The notes beneath the pieces were generated by a model. That model searched no databases and was not told the origin of the DNA. It was given only the letters and a program-made list of their open reading frames with translations. Of a stretch of 64,000 bases of DNA, positions 20,059-29,438 are shown piece after piece. Source of the DNA: Streptomyces sp. ALI-76-A (GTDB taxonomy: Bacteria; Actinomycetota; Actinomycetes; Streptomycetales; Streptomycetaceae). The position numbers and the translations under genes were made by a program. The stretch is from the NCBI RefSeq assembly GCF_030287445.1, contig NZ_JASVWB010000002.1, positions 6,758,001 through 6,822,000 on the forward strand. The letters run 5' to 3'. How positions within the stretch are numbered: position 1 is the first letter of the stretch; every line of letters begins with the position of its first letter.

Positions 20059-22176
20059 CTACAGGGGTCGCTGGAGGACCACCATGCTCCGGTCCACCAG
20101 GCTGAGCCGGTCTCCGGCCTGCACCTTCGTGCCCGTGCCGGGGGGCACCGCGTCCGAGTGGGCGGTGTCGACGACCACCTCCCACTGCCGGCCGTGGTTG
20201 ACCGGCACGACGAAGTCCAGCGTCTTGGGTGAGGCGTTGAACATCAGCAGGAACGAGTCGTCGGTGATCCGCTCCCCCCGCGGGCCCGGCTCGGAGATCG
20301 CGTTGCCGTTCAGGAACACGGTCAGCGCCGACGCCTGCGCCGAATCCCAGTCCCGCTGGGTCATCTCCTTGCCCTCCGGAGTGAACCAGGCGATGTCCGA
20401 CAGTTCGCCATGGGCGCCCTCCACCGGCCGACCGTGGAAGAAGCGCCGGCGCCGGAAGACCGGATGGTCCCGGCGCAGCCCCACCATCGCGCGGGTGAAG
20501 TCCAGCACCTCGCGGCCGAGCCCGTCGTCGCCGGGCCACTCCACCCAGGCCAGCTCGCTGTCCTGGCAGTACGCGTTGTTGTTGCCGTGCTGGGTGCGCG
20601 CGACCTCGTCGCCGTGGCTGATCATCGGCACGCCCTGGGACAGCAGCAGCGTGGCGATGAAGTTCCGCATCTGCCGCGCCCGCAGCTCCAGCACCGCCGG
20701 ATCGTCGGTCTCGCCCTCGGCCCCGCAGTTCCAGGACCGGTTGTGGCTCTCGCCGTCCCGGTTGCCCTCACCGTTGGCGTCGTTGTGCTTGTCGTTGTAC
20801 GACACCAGATCGCGCAGGGTGAAGCCGTCGTGGCAGGTCACGAAGTTGATCGAGGCCAGGGGGCGCCGCCCGTCGTCCTGGTACAGGTCGGACGAACCGG
20901 TCAGCCGGGACGCGAACTCCGCCAGGGTGCGCGACTCGCCCCGCCACAGGTCCCGCACGGTGTCGCGGTACTTGCCGTTCCACTCCGTCCACAGCGGCGG
21001 GAAATTGCCCACCTGGTAGCCGCCCTCGCCCACGTCCCAGGGCTCGGCGATCAGCTTCACCTGGGAGACCACCGGGTCCTGCTGCACCAGGTCGAAGAAC
21101 GACGACAGCCGGTCCACCTCGTGGAACTGCCGCGCCAGGGTCGCCGCGAGATCGAAGCGGAACCCGTCGACATGCATCTCGGTGACCCAGTACCGCAGCG
21201 AGTCCATGATCAGCTGGAGCACGTGCGGGGACCGCATGAGCAGCGAGTTCCCGGTGCCCGTGGTGTCCATGTAGTAGCGGGGGTCCTCGGTCAGCCGGTA
21301 GTACTGCGGGTTGTCGAGCCCCTTGAAGGACAGCGTCGGGCCCAGATGGTTGCCCTCGGCGGTGTGGTTGTAGACGACGTCCAGGATCACCTCGATACCG
21401 GCCTCGTGCAGCGCCCGCACGGCCGACTTGAACTCCAGGACCTGCTGGCCGCGGTCACCCCAGGAGGCGAACGCGTTGTGCGGGGCGAAGAAACCGATCG
21501 TGTTGTAGCCCCAGTAGTTGTTCAGCCCCATGTCGACCAGACGGTGATCGTTCACGAACTGGTGGACCGGCATCAGCTCCAGCGCCGTGACGCCCAGCTC
21601 GGTGAGGTGCTCGATGATCGCCGGATGGGCGAGGGCGGCGTAGGTCCCGCGCAGCTCCTCCGGCAGGCCGGGGTGCCGCATCGTGAGGCCCTTCACATGG
21701 GCCTCGTAGATCACCGTCTGGTGGTAGTCGGTGCGCGGACGCCGGTCGTCGCCCCAGTCGAAGTAGGGGTTGACCACGACCGAGGTCATCATGTGCGGCG
21801 CCGAGTCCAGGTCGTTGCGCTCGTCGGGCGCGTCGAAGTGATAGCCGTACACCTCCTCGCCCCAGTTGATCGAACCGCTGATCGCGCGCGCGTAGGGGTC
21901 GAGCAGCAGTTTCGCCGAGTTGCAGCGCAGACCGCGCTCGGGGGCGTACGGCCCGTGCACACGGAAGCCGTAGCGCTGCCCCGGCATGATGCCGGGCAGG
22001 TACGCGTGCCGGACGAACGCGTCGCTCTCGCGGAGTTCCACCGCCGTCTCCGAGCCGTCGTCGTGCAACAGACACAGCTCTACTCGGTCCGCGGCCTCCG
22101 TGAAGACCGCGAAGTTGGTGCCGGCGCCGTCGTACGTGGCACCGAGTGGATACGCCTCTCCAGGCCAGACCTGCAT
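20059..22176 (-). CDS. treX: glycogen debranching enzyme TreX/GlgX (GH13)
   Basis: The 705-residue protein has an N-terminal E-set/CBM48 domain ([16 protein letters not shown]) and a GH13 barrel with [18 protein letters not shown] (nucleophile D342) and LIAEPWD. It hydrolyses alpha-1,6 branches of glycogen, supplying linear maltooligosaccharides to TreY and TreZ. It is divergent from the secreted amine-oxidase pair across about 200 bp. Confidence 0.95.
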   Translation of the reverse strand: MQVWPGEAYPLGATYDGAGTNFAVFTEAADRVELCLLHDDGSETAVELRESDAFVRHAYLPGIMPGQRYGFRVHGPYAPERGLRCNSAKLLLDPYARAISGSINWGEEVYGYHFDAPDERNDLDSAPHMMTSVVVNPYFDWGDDRRPRTDYHQTVIYEAHVKGLTMRHPGLPEELRGTYAALAHPAIIEHLTELGVTALELMPVHQFVNDHRLVDMGLNNYWGYNTIGFFAPHNAFASWGDRGQQVLEFKSAVRALHEAGIEVILDVVYNHTAEGNHLGPTLSFKGLDNPQYYRLTEDPRYYMDTTGTGNSLLMRSPHVLQLIMDSLRYWVTEMHVDGFRFDLAATLARQFHEVDRLSSFFDLVQQDPVVSQVKLIAEPWDVGEGGYQVGNFPPLWTEWNGKYRDTVRDLWRGESRTLAEFASRLTGSSDLYQDDGRRPLASINFVTCHDGFTLRDLVSYNDKHNDANGEGNRDGESHNRSWNCGAEGETDDPAVLELRARQMRNFIATLLLSQGVPMISHGDEVARTQHGNNNAYCQDSELAWVEWPGDDGLGREVLDFTRAMVGLRRDHPVFRRRRFFHGRPVEGAHGELSDIAWFTPEGKEMTQRDWDSAQASALTVFLNGNAISEPGPRGERITDDSFLLMFNASPKTLDFVVPVNHGRQWEVVVDTAHSDAVPPGTGTKVQAGDRLSLVDRSMVVLQRPL

Positions 22177-22375
22177 GGATACGACTCTTTCAGCTCAGGG
22201 GGGCCGCCGAAGGCGCCTTGGTCTTGAGTCTCCCCAAAAGTGAGGGAACCACCTATGACTTCCCTCCCTCTTACCGGATGACCAGTGTCCGTGGCGATCA
22301 ACGACCGCGCCATGGACCGAAAACAGTGGGGCAAACACGTACTCCCGGGGACATTTGGGGGAGTAGGGGGAAGAT

Positions 22376-23221
22376 GTGCGCAACGTAGTGCACCGCCATC
22401 TGGGCAAGGTGGTGGCCGGTGCGGCCATCGCGGTGGCCGGGACCGCCGTGATGATCGGAATCACCCTGCCGGGCACGGCGGGGGCCGACGAGACGGGGAG
22501 CACCCGCACGGCCGGACAGACCGCGGGACAGGCCGGACAGGGACAGGCCGGACAGGCGCAGGGGCAGGGCGAGAGCCAGGGCACGGCCGTCCCGCCCGGG
22601 GTCGTCCAGCAGGCACCCGCCGAGGGCGAGAAGGGCAAGGGCCGCGACCCGCTGACCGACGACGAGATCGCCCGGGTCGAACAGCTGGCGGTGAACCGGC
22701 AGCTGCTCGACACGAGCGAGGACGTCGACGGCGACCGCGGTCCGCAGCGCCTCACCGTCGACCTCGCCGAGCCGGAGGCCGCCGAGGTCGACGCGCCGGA
22801 CGCGCCCCGGCGCGCCGAGGTGACGTTCTACGACTACCGGGACGACACCCTCGTCACCAGGACCGTCGACCTGGACAGCGGGAAGGTCGTGGACACCGCG
22901 ACCCAGCGGGGCGTCCAGCCGCCGCCGGCGCAGGCCGAGAACGTCGAGGCGGTGGGCATGCTGATCGCCGACCCGCTCGGCGCGGGCCTGAGGGCCGACT
23001 ACAAGGACGCCACCGGCAAGAAGCTCACGAGCGCGGAGCAGCTGCTGGTGACCGGCGGGATCTACCGGGCCACGCCCGGCGGGCAGCCCGCCGCCCTCGA
23101 CCGGTGCGGCGAGCACCGGTGCGTGCGGCTGTTCCCGAAGGTCAAGAACGGGCCGTGGATCGACGCCAGGTCCGTGGTGATCGATCTGAGCGCCCGCAAG
23201 GTCGTCAAGATCGACAGCTGA
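22376..23221 (+). CDS. secreted protein resembling copper amine oxidase N-terminal domains (probable partner subunit)
   Basis: The 281-residue protein has a basic N-terminus and a hydrophobic signal helix ending near GTAGADE (about 36-38), a Gln/Gly-rich linker, then a region starting DDEIARVEQLAVNRQLL (about 95). Segments RRAEVTFYDYRDDTLVTRTV, DLDSGKVVD and GVQPPPAQAENVEA follow the pattern of the D2/D3 (N2/N3) domains of copper amine oxidases, where a vqP...E motif ends the first domain. The catalytic domain of that family is encoded 55 bp downstream. The start is GTG 22376 after a GGGGGAAG. The function as an accessory subunit is inference. Confidence 0.65.
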   Translation: MRNVVHRHLGKVVAGAAIAVAGTAVMIGITLPGTAGADETGSTRTAGQTAGQAGQGQAGQAQGQGESQGTAVPPGVVQQAPAEGEKGKGRDPLTDDEIARVEQLAVNRQLLDTSEDVDGDRGPQRLTVDLAEPEAAEVDAPDAPRRAEVTFYDYRDDTLVTRTVDLDSGKVVDTATQRGVQPPPAQAENVEAVGMLIADPLGAGLRADYKDATGKKLTSAEQLLVTGGIYRATPGGQPAALDRCGEHRCVRLFPKVKNGPWIDARSVVIDLSARKVVKIDS

Positions 23222-23276
23222 GCCGCTCTCCGTCCACCGTCCAGACCCGCACCTCCTGCGAGGGAGTCACCTCTTC

Positions 23277-24587
23277 ATGCACGTCAACAGAATCACCCGT
23301 GCCCGCACGCGCGCGGCCGTCGGCCTGTCCGTGGCCGCGCTGGCCGCCGGGGCCACGACCGGCGCGGGACCGGCCGCCGCCCAGCCGAAGGCCGCCGTCG
23401 CGGCCGCCGCCGAGTGCAGCGCCGACTACCGCATCGAGCAGCAGCTCGCCGGCGGCACCACCTGGCGGATGTGCTGGCGCTACGACAACAAGGCCGGGCT
23501 CGTCCTGGAGAACATCTCCTACCAGCCCAAGGGCGAGGCCCAGCCGATCAAGGTCCTCAACAGCGCCAGGCTGGGCCAGATCCACGTCCCGTACGACGAC
23601 GGGAAGCAGGAGTTCGACGACCTGACCGGCTACAACTTCGCCCAGGGGCTGATGAACCTGGCGCCCGGCGAGTGCCCCGGCGGCACCATCAGGACCGTCA
23701 AGGTCCCGGACCTGTGGACCTCGCAGAACCCGAACGTCAAGGGCCTGTGCACCACCACCCGCTCCCGCGGCCACGCCTACCGCATGCAGGGCGACGCGGC
23801 GAACAAGGTCTACCAGGCGCAGGGCACGGACCTGCTCGTCTACACGGCCAACCAGGTCGGCTGGTACGAGTACATGACCGAGTGGCGCTTCCAGGACGAC
23901 GGCACGGTCAACATGAACGTCGGCGCGACCGGCAGCCTCTCCTACGAGGACTACGACGCCGGCGACGGACGCGGCTGGCCCATCGGCAAGGGCGCCAAGT
24001 CCAAGGCCACCAGCCACAGCCACAACGTCTTCTGGCGCCTGGACTTCGCCCTCGACGGCTCCTCCAAGAACACGGTCGAGCAGTACGACTCGACGGTCAC
24101 CGCGCCCGTCCGCGGACAGCAGGCCCCGACCACCAGCACCACCCGTACCAAGGTCACCAAGGAACTCGCGGCCGACACCAAGAACTACCGCTGGTGGCGG
24201 GTGGTCAGCGCGACCGGCAAGAACAAGGACGGGCACGCGCGCTCGTACGAGATCGTCCCCGGTGTCACCACCAAGTACCCGGGCCGCAGTTTCACCAAGC
24301 GCGACCTGTACTTCACCCAGTACAACAACTGCGAGCTGTTCGCCAGCAACAACCCGGGCGGCTGCAACGGCACGTCCGTCGACAAGTGGGTCAACGGACA
24401 GACCCTCACGCACCCGGTGACCTGGATGAACGTGGGCTTCCACCACATAGCCCGGGACGAGGACCAGCAGCCCATGCCGATTCACTGGCAGGGCTTCTCC
24501 ATCGCCCCCCGGGACGTCACCGCCATGAATCCGCTCACTCCCGCCGACCTCGCGTGGCAGAACGGCGAATGGGACCCGCGTAGTTGA
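23277..24587 (+). CDS. secreted copper amine oxidase catalytic domain (tyramine oxidase-type subunit)
   Basis: The 436-residue exported protein has a signal peptide ending near GPAAAQ and then essentially only the catalytic beta-sandwich of copper amine oxidases. Landmarks in order: VPYDDGK; candidate base D114/D115 in EFDDLTG; topaquinone site GWYEY with Y197 (the usual N-Y-D/E motif has Trp for Asn); copper ligands H247 and H249 in HSH; and H390 in FHHIARDED, followed by PMPIHWQGFSIAP. The enzyme would oxidise primary amines outside the cell with O2, giving aldehyde, ammonia and H2O2. Canonical enzymes carry D2-D3-D4 in one chain; here the upstream gene may supply D2-D3. The Asn-to-Trp change may affect cofactor formation. 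Confidence 0.8.
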   Translation: MHVNRITRARTRAAVGLSVAALAAGATTGAGPAAAQPKAAVAAAAECSADYRIEQQLAGGTTWRMCWRYDNKAGLVLENISYQPKGEAQPIKVLNSARLGQIHVPYDDGKQEFDDLTGYNFAQGLMNLAPGECPGGTIRTVKVPDLWTSQNPNVKGLCTTTRSRGHAYRMQGDAANKVYQAQGTDLLVYTANQVGWYEYMTEWRFQDDGTVNMNVGATGSLSYEDYDAGDGRGWPIGKGAKSKATSHSHNVFWRLDFALDGSSKNTVEQYDSTVTAPVRGQQAPTTSTTRTKVTKELAADTKNYRWWRVVSATGKNKDGHARSYEIVPGVTTKYPGRSFTKRDLYFTQYNNCELFASNNPGGCNGTSVDKWVNGQTLTHPVTWMNVGFHHIARDEDQQPMPIHWQGFSIAPRDVTAMNPLTPADLAWQNGEWDPRS

Positions 24588-24689
24588 GAAACGACCTGTC
24601 CATCCGGCTGCACCGCCGACCGCTCCCGGAGTACCCTTCCTTGATCGTTGGGACGGGGAGTGCTCGGGGGAGCGGAAGGCGGTGCGCGG

Positions 24690-25934
24690 GTGGGCTCGGG
24701 AGGGCTGGAGCTGCCCCCTGGTGACGAGGGTCACCAGGGGAACTCCGCTGACGCCCCGCCCGGCACGGTGTCCCTGGCCCGGCCGATGGACGCGGGAGCG
24801 ACGATCGGGCCGGAGCTGGACTGGGACGCCGAGGCCTGGCGCGAGGTGCGCACACGCGCCCAGCGGGCGGGGCGGGCCTACATCTGGCTGAACCTCGTCG
24901 AACAGCGGCTGCGCGCCGTCGTGGCCGCCGTACTGCGCCCGATCTACGAACCCGTCCACGGCGACGACGACTGGGTGGTCGCCGCGGCCGGCCCGGCCGG
25001 TCAGGAGTGGGTCCAGCGCGCGGTCGCGGTACGGGAAGTCAGCCGCCGCAAGGGGTACTTGCTCGACCCGGCCGACGACAACGTGCTCAGCTTCCTCACC
25101 CTGCCGCAGCTGCGCGAGCTGATGGTGCAGCACTGGCCGTGCTTCGAGCCCTACTTCGACGACCGCCGGGACGTCGAGCTGGCCCTGGACGAGCTGGAGG
25201 TCACCCGGAACGTCGTCTCGCGCAACCGGGCCCTGTCCGAGGCCGTGCTGAGCCAGGCCGAGCGGGCCTCCGCCCGGCTGCTGGAGATGCTCGGCACGGG
25301 CGGTGACGTGCCCTCCGCCCGCCGGCTCCCGGTGGACGCGGTCGAGGAGCTCGTCGGCGACCGGTACGCGGACGTGGTCGCCGTGCACGCGGACCGGGTG
25401 CGGCTGATGCGGCAGTTCCCCGCCGAGGACCTCTTCGGCAGCGCCCGCCGGCTCGACGCCGTGGGGATCGGCCTCAACCTGCTCGTGCAGAACTTCTCCG
25501 GGCGCCGCCTGGTGCGGCTCGCCGAGTCCGGCTGCCGGGTACGGCTGCTGTTTTTGAACCCGGCCTCCAGCTCGGTCAAGCGGCGAGAACGGGAACTCGG
25601 CATCAGGCGGGGCGAGTTGAGCCGGGCCGTCGAGATGAACATCCTGCACATGCGCCGGGTCCGCTCCAAGCTGCGCGACCCCGGGGCCTTCGCGATCCAG
25701 GTGTACGACGAGACGCCCCGCTTCACGGCGTACCTGGTCGACGGCGACGGCACGGACGGTATCGCCGTGGTGCAGTCGTATCTGCGGCGCTCGCGGGGGA
25801 TGGAGGCGCCCGTGCTGGTCCTGCGCGGCGGCAGCAGGCTGGTCAAGTCGGGCGAGATCGACGACACCGGCCTCTTCCCGGTCTACCGCGAGGAGTTCGA
25901 GACGGCTTGGGCGGATTCGCGGCCGGTGTCCTGA
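24690..25934 (+). CDS. SAV2148-type HEPN-like protein
   Basis: The 414-residue protein matches, as I recall it, a strongly conserved Streptomyces family annotated as SAV2148-type HEPN-domain proteins. The N-terminal two thirds is helical and includes VTRNVVSRNRALSE (about 171-184), the place of the HEPN R-x4-6-H motif; here the His position is occupied by Arg. The C-terminal part (VRLLFLNPASSSVKRRE, IQVYDETPRFTAYLVDGD) resembles the sensor/PLD-like domain found with such proteins. GTG 24690 with GGAAGG upstream matches the family N-terminus MGSGGLELPPGDEGH; earlier in-frame TTG/GTG codons are less likely. Role unknown; possibly an RNA-binding or inactive RNase-fold regulator. Confidence 0.75.
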   Translation: MGSGGLELPPGDEGHQGNSADAPPGTVSLARPMDAGATIGPELDWDAEAWREVRTRAQRAGRAYIWLNLVEQRLRAVVAAVLRPIYEPVHGDDDWVVAAAGPAGQEWVQRAVAVREVSRRKGYLLDPADDNVLSFLTLPQLRELMVQHWPCFEPYFDDRRDVELALDELEVTRNVVSRNRALSEAVLSQAERASARLLEMLGTGGDVPSARRLPVDAVEELVGDRYADVVAVHADRVRLMRQFPAEDLFGSARRLDAVGIGLNLLVQNFSGRRLVRLAESGCRVRLLFLNPASSSVKRRERELGIRRGELSRAVEMNILHMRRVRSKLRDPGAFAIQVYDETPRFTAYLVDGDGTDGIAVVQSYLRRSRGMEAPVLVLRGGSRLVKSGEIDDTGLFPVYREEFETAWADSRPVS

Positions 25935-26120
25935 GGGGTGCCGATGGTCCGGATCCCCGGCGCCCGGCCCGGGCGTGCCTGAGGGGATCCTGGGGGGATT
26001 TCACTCCCGGTGTCCCGAACTGTCCGGTCGGGCAAGCGGAACGCGGTCCTCGGATTGTCAGTGGCGCATGGGATCGTGGAGACCACTGGGGGAAAGCACC
26101 ACCACGAAGGGGGACCACCC

Positions 26121-26843
26121 ATGGGCTGGCACCGGGAGCTGCTGATCGGCTTCGACCTGGAGACGACCGGGACCGATCCGCGCGAGGCGCGCATCGTCAC
26201 GGGCGCCGTGATCGAGGTCAGGGCCGGACAGCCCCTGGGGCACCGGGAGTGGCTGGCGGATCCCGGTGTGGAGATCCCGGCGGACGCGGTGGCGGTGCAC
26301 GGCATCAGCAACGAGCGCGCGACCGGCGAGGGCCGGCCGGCCGACCAGGTCGCGGAGGCCATCGCGGACGTCCTGGTGACGTACTGGAAGACGGGCGTTC
26401 CGGTCGTCGCCTACAACGCGGCCTTCGACCTGACCCTGCTCTCCGCCGAGTTGCGGCGCCACGGACTGCCGTCCCTGCGCGAGCGCCTGGGCGGCCTCGA
26501 CCCGGCCCCGGTCGTCGACCCGTACACGATCGACCGCTGGGCCGACCGCTACCGCCGCGGCAAGCGCAACCTCGAAGCGGTCTGTGAGGAGTACGGCGTG
26601 GTGCTCGACGCCGCGCACGACGCCTCGGCCGACGCCCTGGCCGCCGCCCGGCTGGCCTGCGCGATAGCCGACCGCCACCCCAAGGTGGCGGTGCTCGGCC
26701 CGGCGGAGCTGCACCGCCGCCAGATCGAGTGGTACGCCGAGTGGGCGGCGGACTTCCAGAGCTTCCTGCGCCGCAAGGGCGACGCGGCGGCGGTCGTGGA
26801 CGGCGTGTGGCCACTGCGGGAACCGGCCGACGAGACGGTGTGA
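26121..26843 (+). CDS. DEDDh 3'-5' exonuclease (DNA polymerase III epsilon-like)
   Basis: The 240-residue protein shows the full DEDDh set: FDLETTG (D12, E14), VVAYNAAFDLTLL and HDASADALAAARLA. It is a stand-alone proofreading-type exonuclease, as is common in actinomycetes, rather than a polymerase domain. AAGGGGG before ATG 26121 selects this start over the in-frame 26010. It follows the HEPN-like gene with a 186-bp gap. Confidence 0.92.
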   Translation: MGWHRELLIGFDLETTGTDPREARIVTGAVIEVRAGQPLGHREWLADPGVEIPADAVAVHGISNERATGEGRPADQVAEAIADVLVTYWKTGVPVVAYNAAFDLTLLSAELRRHGLPSLRERLGGLDPAPVVDPYTIDRWADRYRRGKRNLEAVCEEYGVVLDAAHDASADALAAARLACAIADRHPKVAVLGPAELHRRQIEWYAEWAADFQSFLRRKGDAAAVVDGVWPLREPADETV

Positions 26844-26872
26844 GCCGGGCCGCCGGGCCGACACGGGACGGT

Positions 26873-26956
26873 CAGCCCGCCAGCCCGCCAGCCCGCCAGC
26901 CCGCCAGCCCGCCAGCCCGCCAGCCCGCCAGCCGCCAGCCGCCAGCCGCCAGCCCG
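26873..26956. repeat. tandem octamer/heptamer array behind the exonuclease gene
   Basis: Seven perfect copies of CAGCCCGC (26873-26928), then three of CAGCCGC (26929-26949) and a partial unit, starting 30 bp after the exonuclease stop. The loss of one C in the later units shows slippage-type divergence. The rest of the 26844-27292 gap shows no gene I can support. Confidence 0.9.
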
Positions 26957-27292
26957 TCAGGCGTCAGGTCGGCACGGGGCGCGTGATCGGTGCGCCCGCT
27001 GGGTGATCCGTACGCGGTGCGCGGTCCGCGTGCCCGGTCCGGACAGGGACCGGTCCAGGCGCGCGGTATCGCGGTACTGACGATGCGGTACGGCCGGGGC
27101 CGGGGAACGGCATCCGTGTCGGTGACGACTCCGAGGCCGGAGGCGCGACTGTCGGGGAGGACGGGCAGGGCGCCATGTGCGTCGGCCGCTCGCCTCTCCC
27201 GGGCACTGGACCCACGCGCCGGGCCGCGCACAGTGCCCGCCCGGACGGCGGCCGGTCCCGCCTGCCGCGCCCCCCTGGGGACAACCGGGAGA

Positions 27293-28288
27293 TCAGGCGC
27301 TGGTCAGTCTCTTGGGCGGGCTCGCGGTGCCCTCCGGGTGGGGTGAGCCTTCGGTCGTGGTTGTGGTCGCCGTCGCCGTCGTGGTCGTGCGGAGGGCGTC
27401 GGCGCGGTGGGCGCGCTCCACGGCCTGCCCCCAGTACGTCCCCGTGACCATGAGGGCCGCGCCCAGGCCGGTGAGCGGTGTGAAGTGCTCGCCGGCCAGG
27501 GCGACGCCCACCGCGGCGGCCCAGATCGGCTCGGTGCCCAGCAGCAGGCCGGCCCGGCTGGCGGAGGTGCGCTGCACCGCCCAGGTCTGCGCCAGAAAGG
27601 CGAACACACTGCAGAACAGGGCCAGATAGACCAGCTGGGCCCAGGTCGCGGCGTCGGTGCGGGCCAGATCGGGCAGGTCACCCGCGGCCGGCAGCAGGAA
27701 CAGGGCGCAGCCGACGAGGGTCTGCACGGTCGTCAGCTGGAGCGGGCGTATCACGCGGCCCGCGGTGAGCCGGCCGATGAGGGCCACGTGCGCGGCCCGG
27801 ACCAGGGCCGCGCCGAGCATCAGCAGATCACCGAGGCGGGGTGCGTGGAACCCGTTGCCGGACATGAGGAGGCCGACGGCGAGGACGCACACGCCGGCGG
27901 CGGCGTAGAACGCGGGAGGCAGCCCGCCCGGGTGACCGGTGCGGTCGAGGAAGGGGGTGAGGACGATGGTCAGGCTGATGATCAGCCCCGCGTTGGCGGC
28001 GGTGGTGTGGGCGACGCCGTACGTCTCCACGACCAGGACGGCGGCCTGGGTGAGGCCGAGCGGCACCCCGGCCCGCAGCTCGTCGCGGGTCCACCGGCGG
28101 GAGCCCGGCCGGGCGCCGGTGCGGGCGGCGACCAGACCGAGACAGGCCACCGCGGACAGGGCGTACCGCATGAGCAGGACCAGCAGGACGGGGAGGGCCG
28201 CGGTGGCGGTCTGGGCGGACAGATAGCTCGAACCCCAGACCAGGGCGACCAGGAGGAGTACCGCGTCGGTACGGCGGGTGTCGGACAC
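27293..28288 (-). CDS. EamA/DMT-family transporter
   Basis: The 331-residue protein has about ten transmembrane helices in two EamA repeats, opening with DAVLLLVALVWGSSYLSAQT and, in the second repeat, LLGTEPIWAAAVGVALAGE, which are the family's hallmark segments. It probably exports a small metabolite such as an amino acid or purine. The GTG at 28288 places the first helix at the N-terminus. The C-terminal tail is unusually Thr-rich. It is divergent from the LysR gene 93 bp away, its likely regulator. Confidence 0.88.
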   Translation of the reverse strand: MSDTRRTDAVLLLVALVWGSSYLSAQTATAALPVLLVLLMRYALSAVACLGLVAARTGARPGSRRWTRDELRAGVPLGLTQAAVLVVETYGVAHTTAANAGLIISLTIVLTPFLDRTGHPGGLPPAFYAAAGVCVLAVGLLMSGNGFHAPRLGDLLMLGAALVRAAHVALIGRLTAGRVIRPLQLTTVQTLVGCALFLLPAAGDLPDLARTDAATWAQLVYLALFCSVFAFLAQTWAVQRTSASRAGLLLGTEPIWAAAVGVALAGEHFTPLTGLGAALMVTGTYWGQAVERAHRADALRTTTTATATTTTTEGSPHPEGTASPPKRLTSA

Positions 28289-28347
28289 CCGCCCACCGTG
28301 CCCTGCGCAGATCCTGAAGCCCAGAGCCACTTCCTTCAACGATCTTT

Positions 28348-28358
28348 TAGCAACGCTA
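28348..28358. promoter_or_regulatory. short palindrome in the LysR/EamA divergent promoter
   Basis: TAGC-AAC-GCTA lies in the relatively AT-rich 93-bp region between the two genes and has the T...A ends and dyad of LysR sites. A TACACT (28370-28375) that could serve as a -10 for lysR ends 6 nt before the ATG, so the lysR transcript may have little or no leader. Confidence 0.4.
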
Positions 28359-28381
28359 CAGAATGCTCCTACACTGAGGCG

Positions 28382-29326
28382 ATGGACGAACGGCAGCTGC
28401 GGATCCTGCGGGAGCTGGGCGAACTGGGCAGTGTCACCGCGGTCGCCGAGGCGTTGCTGGTGACCCCGTCGGCGATCTCGCAGCAGCTGCGGCTGCTCCA
28501 GCGCTCGATCCCGGTACCGCTGACCGAGCGCGACGGGCGGCGGCTGGTGCTCACCGACGCCGGGCAGGCGCTGGCGGGCGCGGCCATCGAGGTGGAGACG
28601 GCGCTGGCGCGCGCCCGGCACACGGTGGAGGAGTTCGTGGGCCGGCCGGACGGGGAGGTGTCGGTGGCGGCCTTCCACAGCGCGGGCGCGGCCTTCTTCC
28701 CCCTGCTGCTGCGGGCTTTCGCCGGCCCCGGGCATCCGGTGCTCGCGCTCGCCGACGAGGACGTGACCCAGGACGACTTCCCGCGGCTCACCCGGGAGTA
28801 CGACCTCGTGCTCGCCCACCGGCTCGACCACGCCCCGCCGTGGCCGCGCGCGGTGACCGCGACGACGCTGCTGCGCGAACCGCTGGACGTGGCGCTCCCC
28901 GCCGGTCATCCGCTGGCCGCGAAGCGACGGCTCACCCCGGCCGACGTGGCCGACGAGCCGTGGATCACCGTGCACGACGGCTTCCCGGTCATGGCGACGA
29001 TCGAGGCCATCGCCGCGGCGGCGGGCCGCAGGCTCCGTCTGGCCCACCGCATCAACGAGTTCGCGGTGGCCGCCGAAGCCGTCGCCGCGGGCGGCGGACT
29101 GGCGCTGATGCCCCGCTGGACGACCCGCCCGCACCCCGCCCTGGTCCTCAGACCACTCGCCGGTGTCCAGGCCCGCCGCCACATCGACGCCCTCCACCGC
29201 CCGGAACGCACCGCGCGCGGAGCGGTCCGCACGGTCCTGACGGAACTGCGGCGCGCGGCGCGTACCATCCGCGACCGCGACCCCGACGCTCACGCCTCGG
29301 GCGAGGGATCCGCGACGGACGCCTGA
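28382..29326 (+). CDS. LysR-family transcriptional regulator
   Basis: The 314-residue protein has an N-terminal winged HTH (LRILRELGELGSVTAVAEAL, about 6-60, with SAISQQLRLL as recognition helix) and a type-2 periplasmic-binding effector domain (about 90-300) with the PAGHPLAAKRRL and VAAGGGLALMP segments typical of LysR proteins. It most likely controls the divergent EamA exporter in response to the exported compound. Confidence 0.9.
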   Translation: MDERQLRILRELGELGSVTAVAEALLVTPSAISQQLRLLQRSIPVPLTERDGRRLVLTDAGQALAGAAIEVETALARARHTVEEFVGRPDGEVSVAAFHSAGAAFFPLLLRAFAGPGHPVLALADEDVTQDDFPRLTREYDLVLAHRLDHAPPWPRAVTATTLLREPLDVALPAGHPLAAKRRLTPADVADEPWITVHDGFPVMATIEAIAAAAGRRLRLAHRINEFAVAAEAVAAGGGLALMPRWTTRPHPALVLRPLAGVQARRHIDALHRPERTARGAVRTVLTELRRAARTIRDRDPDAHASGEGSATDA

Positions 29327-29344
29327 ACCGAGCCGGAACCAGCC

Positions 29345-29436
29345 CGTCCCGTCCTGGCCCGTCCAGTCCCGTCCAGTCCCGTCCAGTCCCGTCCAGTCCC
29401 GTCCCGTCCAGTCCCGGCCCGTCCCGTCCCGGCCCG
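29345..29436. repeat. decamer repeat between lysR and the phosphotransferase gene
   Basis: Four perfect tandem GTCCAGTCCC units (29361-29400) flanked by diverged CCCGTCC/CCGGCCC copies fill almost the whole space between two convergent genes. No hairpin terminator is evident. Confidence 0.85.
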
Positions 29437-29438
29437 GC

